Origin: Blattabacterium cuenoti
Lineage (GTDB): Bacteria; Bacteroidota; Bacteroidia; Flavobacteriales; Blattabacteriaceae
Length of the DNA: 64,000 nt
Direction: 5' to 3'
NCBI RefSeq assembly: GCF_014252275.1
Contig: NZ_CP059214.1
Coordinates: forward strand, 125,906-189,905
Position 1 is the first letter of the stretch. Each line of letters opens with the position of its first letter. Shown one piece after another: positions 47,064 to 56,251 of this stretch. Under the pieces are notes generated by a model. That model searched no databases and had not been told where the DNA came from. It saw nothing but the letters and a program-made list of their open reading frames with translations. The position numbers and the translations under genes were made by a program.

Positions 47064-49511
47064 TTAATCTTTTTTTATCATATCTATAGTTGTTTCCACA
47101 ACATTTTCAACGGAAGGTTTAGAAAAATAATCTCCATCTGATCCATAAGGAGTCCGGTGTTCTTTGGCTGTTATTGTTATAGGAGGACAATCTAAATAAT
47201 AATATCCCTTTTGTTTTTCTAAAATATTTTGCAAAATATATGCAGAAGCACCACCTGGAACATCTTCATCTATCACTAATAACCTGTGAGTTTTTTGTAA
47301 ACTTTTTACAATATCTTTTTGTAAATCAAAAGGAATCAATGATTGTACATCAATGATTTCAACATCTATATTAATTCGTTCTAATTCTTCGGCCGCATTG
47401 TGAACTACTCTCCAAGTAGATCCATAAGTTACCATAGTAATGTCTTTTCCTTTTCGAGTAGTTTCAACAATTCCAATAGGAGTTTTAAAATAACCTAAAT
47501 TATCAGGTAATCTTTCTTTAATCCTATATCCATTCAAACACTCTACTACTAAAGCAGGATCATCTGATGATAACAACATATTATAAAAACCTGAAGCTTT
47601 TACCATATTTCTTGGAACGAGAACCAAAATTCCTCTTAAATAATTTATAATCCCACCCATAGGAGATCCTGAATGCCAAATTCCTTCTAAACGGTGCCCT
47701 CTTGTTCTAACAATAACGGGAGATTTTTGTCCACCTTTTGTTCTATATTGCAAACAAGCAAGATCATCACTCATAATTTGCAATGCGTAAAGAAGATAAT
47801 CGATGTATTGTATTTCAACAATTGGACGAAGACCACGCATGGCTAATCCAATTCCTTGACCAATCAGAGTAGATTCACGAATTCCTGTATCAAAAATTCT
47901 AATTTTTCCGTATTTTTTTTGTAACCCTTCTAATCCTTGGTTGACATCTCCCATTTTTCCAACATCTTCTCCAAAGATGAGTAAATCATGATGTAACTCC
48001 AAAAGTTTATCAAAATTTTCTCTTAACACGATCCTACCATCCACTTGAACATTTTTTTTATTGTATAAAGGAAAAACTTCTATTTTTTCTTTATAGGAAT
48101 TTTTGGAGGTACTATACAAATGTGAAGAGTAATTATTTTGTTCTTCTTGATATCTTTTTTTTGTCCATTTTATTAAATTTTTTTTTTCATAATTATTCTC
48201 TAATAAATATAAAATTTTTCTTACAATACAAAATATGGAACGTTTGTTTGGAATGGAAATAGAATGATTTAACTTCTTTATATTTTTATCTATAAATTTT
48301 GGAATCCATTTTTGTTCATAACAATTATTTTGTATTCTTTTTAAGATATGTAAGACTTCTTCTTTTATTTGATTAATTGGTTTTTTGAAATCTTTCCAAG
48401 CTTTTTTTTGTTCTTGTATAACATAATTCTTTGCTTCTAATTCCAATTTCTCTAAAAGATGAAGATTCGCGATATTTTTAATTCTTCCATCATTTTTTAA
48501 ATGAAAATTCAAAATCCATTCTCTAAATATTTTTAATCCATCATTTTTTCTTTCCCATTCTAATCGTTCTTTTGACTTATAACGTTCATGTGAAGAAGAA
48601 GTGGAATGTCCTTGAGGTTGTGTTAAATTTGTAACATGAATAATCACTGGAACGTATTCATAACGTGCTATTTGTTCTGCATTTACATAAGCACTGATTA
48701 ATTTCATGTAATCCGATCCATTAACTCTTATAATTTCAATTCCTTTTTCTTTTTGATTTCTACGAAATCCAGTTAATAAATCACTAATGTTTTTTTTTGA
48801 AAACTGATATTTATTAGGAACAGATATTCCATATTCATCATCCCAAATAGAGATAATAAGAGGTATTTGCATAACTGATGCAGCATTTAATGTTTCCCAA
48901 AATAACCCTTCTGAAACACTAGCATTTCCAATAGTACCAAAAGCTACTTCATTTCCATTATGAGAAAATTTTTTGTGTGTTTCTTTTAAGTTGTTTAATT
49001 TTTTATAAATTTTTGATGCTTGAGCTAATCCTAATAACCTTGGCATTTGAGAGGCCGTAGAAGAAATATCAGCAATAGAATGTTTTTGTTTGACGAGATA
49101 TTTCCAACTTCCATCTTTATTCAAAAATCGTGTTCCAAAATGAGATGTCATCATTCTTCCAGAAGAAGTTGGTTCCAATTCTATATCAGAATTCGCATAT
49201 AATTGTGAAAAAAAGGTTTTAGTAGTTAAAGCACCTATCGCAAGCATAAACGTTTGATCTCTGTAGTATCCAGAACGGATGTCTCCATTTTTAAAAACTT
49301 TTGCCATCGCTAATTGTGGAATTTCTTTTCCATCTCCAAATATTCCAAATTTTGCTTTTCCATTCAATACTTCCTTTCGACCAATTATACTCATTTCACG
49401 ACTAATTCTCGCTAATTTATAATCATTTATTACCATGTTTTTAAACGAATTGAAAGACATTCTCCCTTTTGTATATGAAAAAAAATATTTCTCATATCTT
49501 TTATCATTCAT
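47064..49511 (-). CDS. Fused alpha-beta E1 of a 2-oxoacid dehydrogenase, probably branched-chain
   Basis: Thiamine-diphosphate-dependent E1 that decarboxylates 2-oxoacids for transfer to lipoyl-E2. Residues about 20-370 are the E1-alpha half (GYYRDQTFMLAIG, then the TPP-binding GNASVSEGLFWETLNAASV and DDEYGIS). About 470-815 are the E1-beta half (FGEDVGKMGDVNQGLEGLQ, TGIRESTLIGQGIGLA, and the C-terminal EHRTPYGSDG). The two halves are joined by a Lys-rich linker. Such single-chain E1 proteins are frequent in Bacteroidetes. The following gene, ilvE, points to branched-chain substrates. The E2 and E3 genes are not in this window. Confidence 0.9.
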   Translation of the reverse strand: MNDKRYEKYFFSYTKGRMSFNSFKNMVINDYKLARISREMSIIGRKEVLNGKAKFGIFGDGKEIPQLAMAKVFKNGDIRSGYYRDQTFMLAIGALTTKTFFSQLYANSDIELEPTSSGRMMTSHFGTRFLNKDGSWKYLVKQKHSIADISSTASQMPRLLGLAQASKIYKKLNNLKETHKKFSHNGNEVAFGTIGNASVSEGLFWETLNAASVMQIPLIISIWDDEYGISVPNKYQFSKKNISDLLTGFRRNQKEKGIEIIRVNGSDYMKLISAYVNAEQIARYEYVPVIIHVTNLTQPQGHSTSSSHERYKSKERLEWERKNDGLKIFREWILNFHLKNDGRIKNIANLHLLEKLELEAKNYVIQEQKKAWKDFKKPINQIKEEVLHILKRIQNNCYEQKWIPKFIDKNIKKLNHSISIPNKRSIFCIVRKILYLLENNYEKKNLIKWTKKRYQEEQNNYSSHLYSTSKNSYKEKIEVFPLYNKKNVQVDGRIVLRENFDKLLELHHDLLIFGEDVGKMGDVNQGLEGLQKKYGKIRIFDTGIRESTLIGQGIGLAMRGLRPIVEIQYIDYLLYALQIMSDDLACLQYRTKGGQKSPVIVRTRGHRLEGIWHSGSPMGGIINYLRGILVLVPRNMVKASGFYNMLLSSDDPALVVECLNGYRIKERLPDNLGYFKTPIGIVETTRKGKDITMVTYGSTWRVVHNAAEELERINIDVEIIDVQSLIPFDLQKDIVKSLQKTHRLLVIDEDVPGGASAYILQNILEKQKGYYYLDCPPITITAKEHRTPYGSDGDYFSKPSVENVVETTIDMIKKD

Positions 49512-49571
49512 ATTTTTTTAATATAGAAATTTCCATTTATATTACGATCATTTATTTGACGATGAAAAATT

Positions 49572-50030
49572 ATGTTCATATCTCATTTATTAGGAAATAT
49601 AACATGTTCTATTATTAAACCAGATGCAGTGAAAAAAGGATATATCATTCCTATTCTCCTACATATTTATCGATATCGATTCCATTTAATTGCACTAAAA
49701 ATGAAAAAATTTACAGAAAAAGAATATAAAACATTTTACAAAGAACATCAAAATAAACCTTTTTTTATGTCTCTAGTAAGATTCATGTCTTCTGGACCAG
49801 TGGTGTCTATGATATTGAAGAAAAAAAATGCAGTAAAAGATTTTAGAACAATTATTGGACATACGGATCCTAAAATATCTAAAAAAGGGACGATTCGTAA
49901 TCTATATGCTTCTTCTATTGAGTCCAATGCCATTCATGGATCCGATAATGATGAAAATGCAATAAAGGAATGTGAATTTATTTTCAATCATGAAGAGATT
50001 TTTATAGATATGAAAAATCATAATTTATGA
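49572..50030 (+). CDS. ndk: Nucleoside diphosphate kinase
   Basis: Transfers phosphate between nucleoside tri- and diphosphates, finishing the products of the purine and thymidylate routes. The ATP site is CSIIKPDAVKKGY near residues 12-24. The catalytic phospho-His is in NAIHGSD near 116-122. SSGPVV near 73-78 and RTIIGHTDP also fit. The 152 residues carry about eight more N-terminal residues than typical. It is divergent from the fused E1 gene across 60 bases, and its stop overlaps the lemA start by four bases. Confidence 0.94.
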   Translation: MFISHLLGNITCSIIKPDAVKKGYIIPILLHIYRYRFHLIALKMKKFTEKEYKTFYKEHQNKPFFMSLVRFMSSGPVVSMILKKKNAVKDFRTIIGHTDPKISKKGTIRNLYASSIESNAIHGSDNDENAIKECEFIFNHEEIFIDMKNHNL

Positions 50031-50629
50031 AAAAATCCAGTTTGAAAATTATTTTATTCATCTTTACTTTTTCTTTTATGATTGGATGGTGGATGGTGAA
50101 TATTTATAATAATCTAGTCAAATTAAATGAAAATGTAAAAACACAATGGAGTCAAGTAGAAAATGTATATCAAAGACGATCTGACTTAATTCCAAATCTA
50201 GTAAATACAGTAAAAGGGGCTTCTTATTTTGAAAAAGATACATTAAATAAAATTACACAATCTAGAGCAAAAATGGGTACTGTTCAAGTTGATCCAGATA
50301 AATTAAATCAAAATCAAATAGATCATTTTCAGAAAGCTCAGGAGGATTTTCGTCATTCTATTCATCAATTCATTCTTACAGTCGAAAACTATCCTGATAT
50401 AAAATCCACAAAAAATTTTTCTGAACTACAGAATCAATTAGAAGGAACAGAAAATCGAATTAATGTAGAAAGAAATCGATTTAATGATCAAGTCAATAAT
50501 TTTAATACGTATAGAAATCAATTCCCAAAGATCATGATTGCTAATTTTTTTAAAGAATTTCAAGAAAAAGGATATTTTAAATCACAAATTTCTTCAGAAA
50601 AATCTCCAATAGTTGACTTTGCATACTAA
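50027..50629 (+). CDS. LemA-family membrane-anchored protein
   Basis: A 200-residue protein with one N-terminal membrane anchor (about residues 6-24, IILFIFTFSFMIGWW) and a helical LemA domain beginning YNNLVKLNENVKTQWSQVENVYQRR. The phrase DLIPNLVNTVKG near residues 55-66 is the strongest family mark. The C-terminal part (NRFNDQVNNFNTYRNQFP) is also typical. The function of LemA proteins is poorly known. Here, as in many Bacteroidetes, it directly precedes a TPM-domain gene. The ATG overlaps the ndk stop. Confidence 0.9.
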   Translation: MKKSSLKIILFIFTFSFMIGWWMVNIYNNLVKLNENVKTQWSQVENVYQRRSDLIPNLVNTVKGASYFEKDTLNKITQSRAKMGTVQVDPDKLNQNQIDHFQKAQEDFRHSIHQFILTVENYPDIKSTKNFSELQNQLEGTENRINVERNRFNDQVNNFNTYRNQFPKIMIANFFKEFQEKGYFKSQISSEKSPIVDFAY

Positions 50630-50663
50630 TTGAAAGAATCTTTTAAAAGATAAAGTTTTTATT

Positions 50664-51404
50664 ATGTATTTAAAAATAATCATGAATATCATGTGCATAT
50701 TCCTTGCCATTAATCAGGGACAAAGTCAATTTTTGATTCCTGATAAACCTTCAAAACCAATATATCCTATTCAAGATTATGCTAATGTTCTATCAAAAAA
50801 AGAAATCAATACACTTAATAAAAAATTAATTCAATATTATCGTAAAACATCTACAGAAATTCTTGTTCCTATCGTTCAAGATCTTCATGGGGAAGATCCA
50901 AATGTTATCTCTCAAAAATGGGGAGAAAAATGGAAAATTGGAAAATATTATAAAAATAATGGAATTGTGATTTTATTATCTATCAATGATAGAAAAATAT
51001 CCATACAGAACGGATATGGGATTGAACCATACATAACGGATTTATTAACGAAACAAATTATAAATAATATAAAACCATATTTAAAAAAAAAATTATATTA
51101 TCAAGCTATTAATTCTTGTACTGACGAAATATTTTCAATATTAAAAAACAATTTTATAAAAAAAAATAATCAAAAAGAAAATTTGAATATGATTTTTCTA
51201 TATGGAATACTATTCATTATGATAATGTATTTCTTATGTCGAAGACATTGTATGAATTTCTCAATTTTTGATACTTTTATGATGACTCATTTTTTTTCTT
51301 CTAATTATAAAAATTTTTCTGAAAATGAAGATTCATTTGATGGATTTGGTGATGGTGGAAATTTTGGAGGTGGAGGAAGTAGTGAAAAATGGGATGATAA
51401 TTAA
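50664..51404 (+). CDS. TPM-domain envelope protein (YgcG-like) with Gly-rich tail
   Basis: A 246-residue protein: an N-terminal signal-like segment (about 1-22), a TPM domain (about 38-165: VQDYANVLS-like start, then STEILVPIVQDL, GKYYKNNGIVILLSINDRKISIQNGYGIEPYITD), a second hydrophobic segment near 177-192, and a C-terminal tail GGNFGGGGSS. It would be anchored in the membrane with the TPM domain outside the cytoplasm. It follows lemA and probably acts with it. Relatives include a photosystem II repair phosphatase, but the activity here is unknown. Its stop overlaps that of valS on the other strand (TTAA at 51401-51404). Confidence 0.87.
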   Translation: MYLKIIMNIMCIFLAINQGQSQFLIPDKPSKPIYPIQDYANVLSKKEINTLNKKLIQYYRKTSTEILVPIVQDLHGEDPNVISQKWGEKWKIGKYYKNNGIVILLSINDRKISIQNGYGIEPYITDLLTKQIINNIKPYLKKKLYYQAINSCTDEIFSILKNNFIKKNNQKENLNMIFLYGILFIMIMYFLCRRHCMNFSIFDTFMMTHFFSSNYKNFSENEDSFDGFGDGGNFGGGGSSEKWDDN

Positions 51405-54064
51405 GATATATTTTCATTATTTAACAAATATTTTAAGTGTTCTTTAAGCTGTATAATTTTTTTTAATGTATCTCTTTCCTTCTTTTTTTCTTTTAAAAAA
51501 ATATATTCCGGAACAGAACGAATATATTCATTGTTTGATAAATTTTTTTGAATTATTGACAACAATCCATAAAAATATTTGATCTTTTTTTCAATATTTA
51601 TTATTGTATTATGATTATTAGAAAATTTTTTATTTTCATGAAATAAAAAAAACTTTTCTGAGTTCAATATAAAAGAAAAAAAGGAAGAACCTTTGGGTTC
51701 TTTATCAACAGAAATTATATTTGATATATTTGCCAATTTTAAGATAATAGAATCATATTCATTTTTTTTTATTTTTCTCATAAAAAATAAAACTAACCTT
51801 TCTTTAAATGGAAGGTTATTTTCCTTTCTTATATTTCTTATTTTAGAGATTATTTGCATTGTTTTTTCAAAAGAGTTTATAATATTATTATCATATGATT
51901 TTCTTTTTGGCCAATGAGAAGATATCAGAAATTTTTTTCTTTTTTTCTCTTTGAGAAGATGCCAAATTTTCTCAGAAATAAAAGGCATATATGGATGTAA
52001 TAATTGCAAAATATATTCGAAATATAGAATGGTATTCTTATAAGTTTTTTTGGAGATCTTTTTTTTATTTTTTATTGGTTTTATTATCTCAAGATACCAT
52101 GAACAAAAATCAAAACATACAAATTTATAAATTATCATTAAGGACTCTTCTAATTTGTATTTTACAAAAAATTTTTCAAATTTTTCTAAAATAAAATAAA
52201 AACGATTTTTTAACCATTTACAAGCAATTTTATTGCATTCTGATCCATCTTCTTCCTCTTTCTCGTCAAAAGTCCAACTTTTTATTAATCGGAAAGCATT
52301 CCATATTTTATTGGAAAAATTTTTTCCTTGCAAGCAAATTTTTTCATCAAAGTGAAAATCTTTACCTGCACTATTTTTTAACATTAACCCAAAACGTAAG
52401 GAATCAGCTCCATACTGATCAATCAATTTTATAGTATTAGGAGAATTGTTTAAAGATTTTGATATTTTTTTATCATTAGAATCTCTCATAATTCCAGTAA
52501 AAAAAACTTTACTAAATGGTTTTTTTTTCATAAAAAAATATCCGGATATAATCATACGAGCAATCCAAAAAAATAATATATCATATCCTGTAACGATGAT
52601 TTCAGTAGGATAATAATAACATATTTCTTTGTTTTCTGGATGATTAATCCCATCAAATAAAGTAATTGGTAAAATCCAAGAAGAAAACCAAGTATCCAAC
52701 ACATCATTTTCTTGAAAAAGATCCTTTAACATTGGATTATTAGTTTTTTTTCTTGCTTTTTTCAAAGCATTTTCCCAACTATCAGCAACAACAAACTCAT
52801 TCATTTTTTTTCCATAATAGAAAACAGGAATTCTATGTCCCCACCATAATTGTCTAGAAATATTCCAATCATGAATATTTTCCATCCATTCAATATAATT
52901 TTTTTTCATTTTTTCAGGATAAAATTGAATATCTCCATTTTTTACGGCTTCTATTGCAGGAATAGATATTTTTTTCATTTTCAAGAACCATTGAAGAGAT
53001 AATCGATATTCTACAATTGTAGAAGTCCTTTCTGAAAATCCTATTTTATGGATACATGGTTCTATTTTTTTTAAAAAACCCAAAATATTTAACTCTTGAA
53101 CTATTTTTTTTCTCACTTCAAATCGATCCAAACCTTGATAATGCAATGCATTTTCATTCATTGTTCCATCTTCATGGAAAAGATTAATAATATTTAATTT
53201 ATATTTTTTATATAAAATTTGATCTTTTCTATCATGAGCAGGAGTCACTTTGAAACATCCCGTTCCATATTGTCTATCCACACATGAATCTTGTATAATT
53301 GGAATTTCTCTATTAATAATAGGAACTATTGCTTTTTTTCCTTTTAAATGAAAAAAACGTTTATCACAGGGATGATAACAAATAGCGGTATCTCCAAAAA
53401 TAGTTTCAGGACGTGTAGTCGCTATTGTTACATGATAATTTTCATTTTTGATCTTATAGGTAAGATAATACAATTTATCCATTTGTTCTTTATAAATGAC
53501 TTCTTCATCAGAAATTGTTGTTTTCGCTTGTGTATCCCAATTCACAACGTGATATCCTCGATAAATAAATCCTTGATCGTATAAATCGATAAAACATTTT
53601 TTTACTGAATCATATAAATTTTTATCCATTGTAAATTGAACACGATTCCAATCACAAGAACATCCGATTTGACGTATTTGATCAAAAATAATTTCTTGAT
53701 GTTTGTTAGCCCATCTTAAAACATGAGATAAAAACCTTTTTCTTCCTAAAAGAAATTTCGATAATCCTTTTTTTTTCAATTCATAGGAAACTCTTGCTTC
53801 CGTTGCAATAGAAGCATGATCGGTACTTGGGATCCAACAGGAATTATATCCGTTCATTCTTGCATATCGAATAAGAACATCTTGTAGGGTATTATTTAAC
53901 ATATGTCCTATATGAAGAATTCCTGTTATATTAGGAGGGGGCATTATAATAGAATAAGGAATACGTTTATTATCTGGAAATGAAGAAAAACAGTTCTCTT
54001 TCATCCATTCATGATAAATTTTTTTTTCAACAGATTTCGGATTATATTTAAATGAAATGTTCAT
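51401..54064 (-). CDS. valS: Valyl-tRNA synthetase
   Basis: Class I synthetase for tRNA-Val. The HIGH motif is HIGHMLN near residues 52-58 after PPPNITG. The CP1 editing domain is retained, with IATTRPETIFGDTAI near 216-230 and GTGCFKVTPAHD near 270. The KMSKS loop reads KKISKSLNNSP near 533. A C-terminal coiled coil is present but looks somewhat shortened; total length is 887 against roughly 880-950 in relatives. Unlike ThrRS in this window, its proofreading domain is still there. It is divergent from folA across 38 bases. Confidence 0.96.
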   Translation of the reverse strand: MNISFKYNPKSVEKKIYHEWMKENCFSSFPDNKRIPYSIIMPPPNITGILHIGHMLNNTLQDVLIRYARMNGYNSCWIPSTDHASIATEARVSYELKKKGLSKFLLGRKRFLSHVLRWANKHQEIIFDQIRQIGCSCDWNRVQFTMDKNLYDSVKKCFIDLYDQGFIYRGYHVVNWDTQAKTTISDEEVIYKEQMDKLYYLTYKIKNENYHVTIATTRPETIFGDTAICYHPCDKRFFHLKGKKAIVPIINREIPIIQDSCVDRQYGTGCFKVTPAHDRKDQILYKKYKLNIINLFHEDGTMNENALHYQGLDRFEVRKKIVQELNILGFLKKIEPCIHKIGFSERTSTIVEYRLSLQWFLKMKKISIPAIEAVKNGDIQFYPEKMKKNYIEWMENIHDWNISRQLWWGHRIPVFYYGKKMNEFVVADSWENALKKARKKTNNPMLKDLFQENDVLDTWFSSWILPITLFDGINHPENKEICYYYPTEIIVTGYDILFFWIARMIISGYFFMKKKPFSKVFFTGIMRDSNDKKISKSLNNSPNTIKLIDQYGADSLRFGLMLKNSAGKDFHFDEKICLQGKNFSNKIWNAFRLIKSWTFDEKEEEDGSECNKIACKWLKNRFYFILEKFEKFFVKYKLEESLMIIYKFVCFDFCSWYLEIIKPIKNKKKISKKTYKNTILYFEYILQLLHPYMPFISEKIWHLLKEKKRKKFLISSHWPKRKSYDNNIINSFEKTMQIISKIRNIRKENNLPFKERLVLFFMRKIKKNEYDSIILKLANISNIISVDKEPKGSSFFSFILNSEKFFLFHENKKFSNNHNTIINIEKKIKYFYGLLSIIQKNLSNNEYIRSVPEYIFLKEKKKERDTLKKIIQLKEHLKYLLNNENIS

Positions 54065-54102
54065 GTTAATAAAAATATAAAAAAAAATTCAATTCATAAA
54101 AC

Positions 54103-54603
54103 ATGAAAATAATAATCATTGCAGCAGTTTCTAGAAATGGATTTATAGGAAAAAATAATCAACTAATGTGGAAATTACCCAATGATTTAAAAAGATTTAA
54201 ACATTTTACTTTAGGAGAAACCATTCTAATGGGTAGAAATACATTTGAATCTGTAGGAAAAATTCTTACAAAAAGAAGAAAACTTATATTAACAAATAGT
54301 AATTCGAATGCATTAAAAAATAATGTTAAAAAAAGTGGAGGGATCCTTATCTCTTCTGTAAGAGAGATCAATAATTTTCTTTTAAAGAAATTATTTATCA
54401 TAGGTGGAGAAAAGACTTATGTTACTTTTTTTGAAATGGCTCATACGATCGAATTAACTTTAATTCATAAAGATTTTATAGGAGATACAAAATTTCCAAA
54501 AATAAAATACAAAAATTGGAAAAAAATTTATGAATGGTTTTATGAAAAAGATCAAAAAAATATGTATGATTATAGTTTTATAAAATTTGAAAAAAAACAT
54601 TAA
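54103..54603 (+). CDS. folA: Dihydrofolate reductase
   Basis: NADPH-dependent reduction of dihydrofolate to tetrahydrofolate. The N-terminal signature is AAVSRNGFIGKNNQLMWKLPNDLKRFKHFT near residues 7-35 (only the core cited here), with Trp and the catalytic acidic residue in LPNDLKRF. The NADPH-binding MGRNTFESVG lies near 44-53, and the second cofactor loop is FIIGGEKTYV near 93. The 166 residues are normal length. It recycles the dihydrofolate made by ThyA. The stretch after it contains no clear gene for 654 bases. Confidence 0.95.
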   Translation: MKIIIIAAVSRNGFIGKNNQLMWKLPNDLKRFKHFTLGETILMGRNTFESVGKILTKRRKLILTNSNSNALKNNVKKSGGILISSVREINNFLLKKLFIIGGEKTYVTFFEMAHTIELTLIHKDFIGDTKFPKIKYKNWKKIYEWFYEKDQKNMYDYSFIKFEKKH

Positions 54604-55257
54604 TCCATTCTATAGTATTTTGTTAGATTCATAGATCATTCATAAAATTCATTAAACTTATTTACTAATAATTGATATTTAAAAATATTCATTATTTTTT
54701 ATCCATCTTAATTTTCCTTTTCGAAAAAATTCATAATTTTCTGATGGTTCTAACACAGAATTTTTTTTATTTCATCCTATAATTTTACTTTTTTAAAAAA
54801 ATGGAATAAACAAATTTGAATAGTATAAATAAGAGAATCAAATCGAATTGATAATTCATTATAAATTTTCGAAAATCAGAATATCTGATCGTTTTCTATT
54901 TGTTTTTTATTATTTATTTTTAATAAAATTGAAAAACATTCCCATTAATTATTAGGTTCTTCTAACTTTAATAGAAAAAAAAATTCATTAGAAAATAAAA
55001 CAATTGTATAGTAGTTCTATGAATTTTACGTATGATTTTTTTAATACGTAAATAATGGATTTACTTTAATTCAAATAAACGATTTTTCCTTCAAAAGCAA
55101 TTATCTAATATATTCTAAAAATGAACCAAATTAGAAAACAAATAAATATCAAAGAAATAAATAGAAAAAGAATCTGAAAAAAATTCAATCAACATTAATT
55201 TTTTCATTTCCTTTATTACATATTAATTTGATTAAAATGATTAAATAAACTTATGTT
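54604..55257 (+). other. Gene-free stretch between folA and pdhB
   Basis: The only gap above 300 bases in this window. It is very AT-rich and has no frame longer than about 30-35 codons in any reading that starts with a plausible codon and resembles a protein I know. It holds a possible decayed gene on the minus strand (see the pseudogene entry), and two small inverted repeats: 54871-54896 (GAAAATCAGA, loop ATA, TCTGAT then CG and TTTTC) and 55025-55052 (nine-base arms TTTACGTAT/ATACGTAAA, ten-base loop). No tRNA-like cloverleaf or other recognised RNA was found. The pdhB promoter presumably lies near its right end. Confidence 0.6.
54679..54771 (-). pseudogene. Possible 3' remnant of a decayed gene
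   Basis: On the minus strand a 30-codon open stretch ends in TAA at 54679 and encodes a protein-like sequence: SVLEPSENYEFF, then RKGKLRWIKNNEYF. It has more G+C and more Trp, Pro and Gly codons than the flanking bases. A frameshift at a run of eight thymines (54761-54768 on the plus strand) would join it to a second open frame just upstream that contains FSKIYNELSIRFDSL. A possible start is an ATG about 55205 (MKKLMLIEFF). I do not recognise the family. It may be a chance frame; confidence is low. Confidence 0.25.
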
Positions 55258-56241
55258 ATGAAAAAAAAAACTTTCCGTGAAGTCATTAAAGAGGCAATGA
55301 GTGAAGAAATGAGAAGAGATCGTAGCGTTTACCTGATAGGGGAAGAAGTCGCTAAATATAATGGTGCATATAAAGCATCTAAAGGAATGTTGGAAGAGTT
55401 TGGATCAAGAAGAGTTATTGACACTCCAATATCAGAATTAGGATTTTCTGGAATAGGAATTGGTTCTGCCATGAACGGATGTAGACCAATTGTAGAATTT
55501 ATGACTTTTAATTTTTCTTTAGTAGCAATGGATCAAATTATTAATAATGCAGCTAAAATACGTTATATGAGTGGAGGACAGTGGAAAATTCCGATTGTTT
55601 TTAGAGGTCCTACTGGGTTTGCAGGCCAATTAGGAGCTACTCATTCTCAATCATTCGAAAGTTGGTATGCAAGTTGTCCGGGATTAAAAGTTGTTATTCC
55701 ATGTAATCCTTATGATGCTAAAGGATTATTAAAATCTTCTATAAGAGATAATAATCCTGTTATATTTATGGAATCCGAACAAATGTATGGAGATACAATG
55801 TTAGTTCCAGATCAGGAATATATCTTACCCATTGGTAAAGCTGATATAAAAAGAAAAGGAACAGATATTAGCATTGTATCTTTTGGAAAAATTATCAAGA
55901 TTGCGTTAGAGGTAGCAAAAAAATTAAAATACGATTCTAACATTAGCGTAGAAGTCATAGATCTTCAAACAATACGTCCATTGGATTATGAATCCATTTT
56001 TTTTTCTGTAAAAAAAACAAATCGATTAATTATTTTGGAAGAATCTTGGCCATTTGCTTCAGTTTCATCAGAAATTGCTTATTTTATACAAAATAAAGCA
56101 TTTGATTATCTTGATGCTCCTATTCAACGAATTACTTTACCAGATACACCCGCCCCATATTCCTCTAATCTCGTACAAGATTGGTATCCTAATAAAAATG
56201 ATCTCATTCAAGTCATAAAAAATACTTTGTATATATCTTGA
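55258..56241 (+). CDS. pdhB: Pyruvate dehydrogenase E1 component, beta subunit
   Basis: Beta chain of the heterotetrameric thiamine-diphosphate E1 of pyruvate dehydrogenase, which forms acetyl-CoA with E2 and E3. The N-terminus TFREVIKEAMSEEMRRD, GEEVAKYNGAYKASKGM near residues 28-44, DTPISELGFSGIGIGSAMNG near 61-80, and GQLGATHSQSFESW near 122 are close to the flavobacterial enzyme as I remember it. The 327 residues are full length. The alpha subunit is not adjacent, which is also usual in Flavobacteria. It stands alone, after the 654-base gap, and is convergent with metF. Confidence 0.95.
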   Translation: MKKKTFREVIKEAMSEEMRRDRSVYLIGEEVAKYNGAYKASKGMLEEFGSRRVIDTPISELGFSGIGIGSAMNGCRPIVEFMTFNFSLVAMDQIINNAAKIRYMSGGQWKIPIVFRGPTGFAGQLGATHSQSFESWYASCPGLKVVIPCNPYDAKGLLKSSIRDNNPVIFMESEQMYGDTMLVPDQEYILPIGKADIKRKGTDISIVSFGKIIKIALEVAKKLKYDSNISVEVIDLQTIRPLDYESIFFSVKKTNRLIILEESWPFASVSSEIAYFIQNKAFDYLDAPIQRITLPDTPAPYSSNLVQDWYPNKNDLIQVIKNTLYIS

Positions 56242-56251
56242 TCATTATCGA

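Noticed and set aside
55025-55052. Nine-base inverted repeat as a terminator or operator
   Set aside because: A repeat of this size is expected by chance in several hundred bases of such AT-rich DNA; it lies far from both neighbouring genes and has no T tail.
55121-55177. An 18-codon ORF (MNQIRKQ...) in the folA-pdhB gap
   Set aside because: Only Lys/Ile/Asn/Arg codons as expected from AT-rich noise, and no open frame upstream.
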